Shown one piece after another: positions 5,025 through 5,844 of a DNA stretch of 5,844 bases (position 1 is its first letter; the number at the start of each line of letters is the position of its first letter). The translations under genes were made by a program, and so were the position numbers. Below the pieces are notes generated by a model. That model saw only the letters and a program-made list of their open reading frames with translations. It made no database searches and was not told the DNA's origin. The stretch covers positions 1 to 5,844 of the forward strand of contig CAMFLN010000250.1 of the NCBI GenBank assembly GCA_945957305.1, given 5' to 3'. The stretch comes from an uncultured Planctomycetaceae bacterium. GTDB taxonomy: Bacteria > Planctomycetota > Planctomycetia > Pirellulales > JACPPG01.

Positions 5025-5844
5025 TTAGTGCCTGGATGCTTGTGCCGCGCCCGAGGCCGGCTCGGCCTGTGGCATCTTGCCGTCGGCCAGCTCGCGGTCC
5101 CATTCGTCCATCAAGGGCCAGTCGACCGCGCAGGTGCCGAAGTCGGCCATGTGCAGGTAACTTTCCAGCCGCGCGATGGTGCGATCGAGCACGGCGTTGT
5201 CCTTGCGGAAAATCGGCCCGTGGCTGGGCAGCAGCCATTCGACGTCGCTGGCACGGATCCGCCGCAATGATTTCAAGAACGCCGGAATGTCACTGCCGTG
5301 ATGCGCGTCGATCGCGCCGACGCAGCCGTCGCGATAAATGTTGTCGCCGCTGAAGAGCAAGTTGCCCAAGCGGAAGGAGAGTTGGCTATCGGTGTGTCCC
5401 GGCGTGTGCCAGACTTCCAGCTTCAGCTTGCCAACATGCAGCGTATCCCCGTCTTCGATCGTCTTGTCGACTTTCACCGCAGGCATTTCCAGGTGGATAT
5501 CCTGCGCGTCGATGCGGGCAAACGTCTTAATCGGATCGCCGCTGGCCAAAGGTTCGACGGCCAATTGGTGTCCTGTAACCGTGGTTTTCAGCAGTTGCTT
5601 GACCTTCGCGAGCCCCTGGATGTGATCGACGTCGGCATGGGTCGCAATCACGGTTTTGCAGTTCGACAACGGGAAGTCGAGCTGGCGGATCATTTCGACG
5701 ATCTCGTCCACAGTTTCGTCGAAACCGATATCGATCAAGATCCATTCAGATTCGTCGTAGACCAGATAGACGTTGCAGCCCAGCCGTTCGCCGGCCTGGT
5801 AGTTCATCTCGATGACGTGGGGAAAGACCGGCTTGCGTTCAAGC
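5025..5844 (-). CDS. Metallo-beta-lactamase-fold hydrolase, 5' end outside window
   Basis: The frame is open to the right edge. An internal ATG at 5807 gives 260 residues, but the 12 codons upstream (reading [12 protein letters not shown]) look like the first beta-strand of the domain, so the true start is probably at or just beyond the edge. Base 5844 would be the last base (G) of the preceding codon, so an ATG there is possible. Numbering from 5807, metal-site motifs are THADVDH (H57, D59, D61, H62), H138 in TPGHT, D155 in FSGDN and H196 in PSHG, the normal order for this fold. The first motif is HxDxDH rather than HxHxDH; Asp at the second position also occurs in ComEC-type members. The family includes glyoxalase II, lactonases and other hydrolases; the substrate is unknown. 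The protein has no visible signal peptide and is probably cytoplasmic. The C-terminus past residue 200 is a helical, charged extension. Confidence 0.88.
   Translation of the reverse strand, partial: LERKPVFPHVIEMNYQAGERLGCNVYLVYDESEWILIDIGFDETVDEIVEMIRQLDFPLSNCKTVIATHADVDHIQGLAKVKQLLKTTVTGHQLAVEPLASGDPIKTFARIDAQDIHLEMPAVKVDKTIEDGDTLHVGKLKLEVWHTPGHTDSQLSFRLGNLLFSGDNIYRDGCVGAIDAHHGSDIPAFLKSLRRIRASDVEWLLPSHGPIFRKDNAVLDRTIARLESYLHMADFGTCAVDWPLMDEWDRELADGKMPQAEPASGAAQASRH

Noticed and set aside
1..5844. CRISPR arrays, insertion sequences, tRNA or rRNA genes
   Set aside because: I found no regularly spaced repeats, transposase motifs, paired terminal repeats or tRNA-like cloverleaf ends in a reading of both strands.

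Overview
The window looks like an ordinary chromosomal stretch of a Planctomycetes-type bacterium, probably near Pirellulales. This is inferred from the moderately high GC content (single-line samples run from about 48% in the propeller gene to about 73% in the peptidase gene), the mostly weak ribosome binding sites, and small secreted or lipoprotein genes that resemble planctomycete hypothetical proteins. No rRNA or other taxonomic marker is present, so the lineage is not proven.

Layout, left to right. (1) A minus-strand lipoprotein gene that runs off the left edge (1-453). (2) A GC-rich inverted repeat (675-701) just past the stop of a minus-strand larE gene (711-1559), which encodes the PP-loop sulfur insertase of nickel-pincer-nucleotide synthesis. 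(3) A 628-base divergent gap (1560-2187) with no convincing gene but several inverted repeats and a candidate promoter. (4) A plus-strand M20 metallopeptidase/deacylase of the ArgE/DapE type (2188-3384) with all metal ligands intact. (5) A long hairpin (3391-3430) between convergent genes, probably a shared terminator. (6) A minus-strand run that reads, in transcription order, a partial metallo-beta-lactamase-fold hydrolase (5025-5844, 5' end outside the window), a secreted WD40-like (PD40/TolB-type) beta-propeller protein (3837-4988), and a small tyrosine-rich secreted protein (3440-3766).

The spacing in the last run (36 bases, then 70 bases, same strand) allows co-transcription, but the functions do not form a recognisable pathway. 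larE stands without larA, larB or larC in this window. I see no mobile element, CRISPR array, tRNA or rRNA, and no strong case for a new multi-gene system. The items most worth a second look are the structured divergent gap, the small aromatic-rich secreted protein, the three-cysteine form of LarE, and the propeller gene's non-propeller C-terminal tail.
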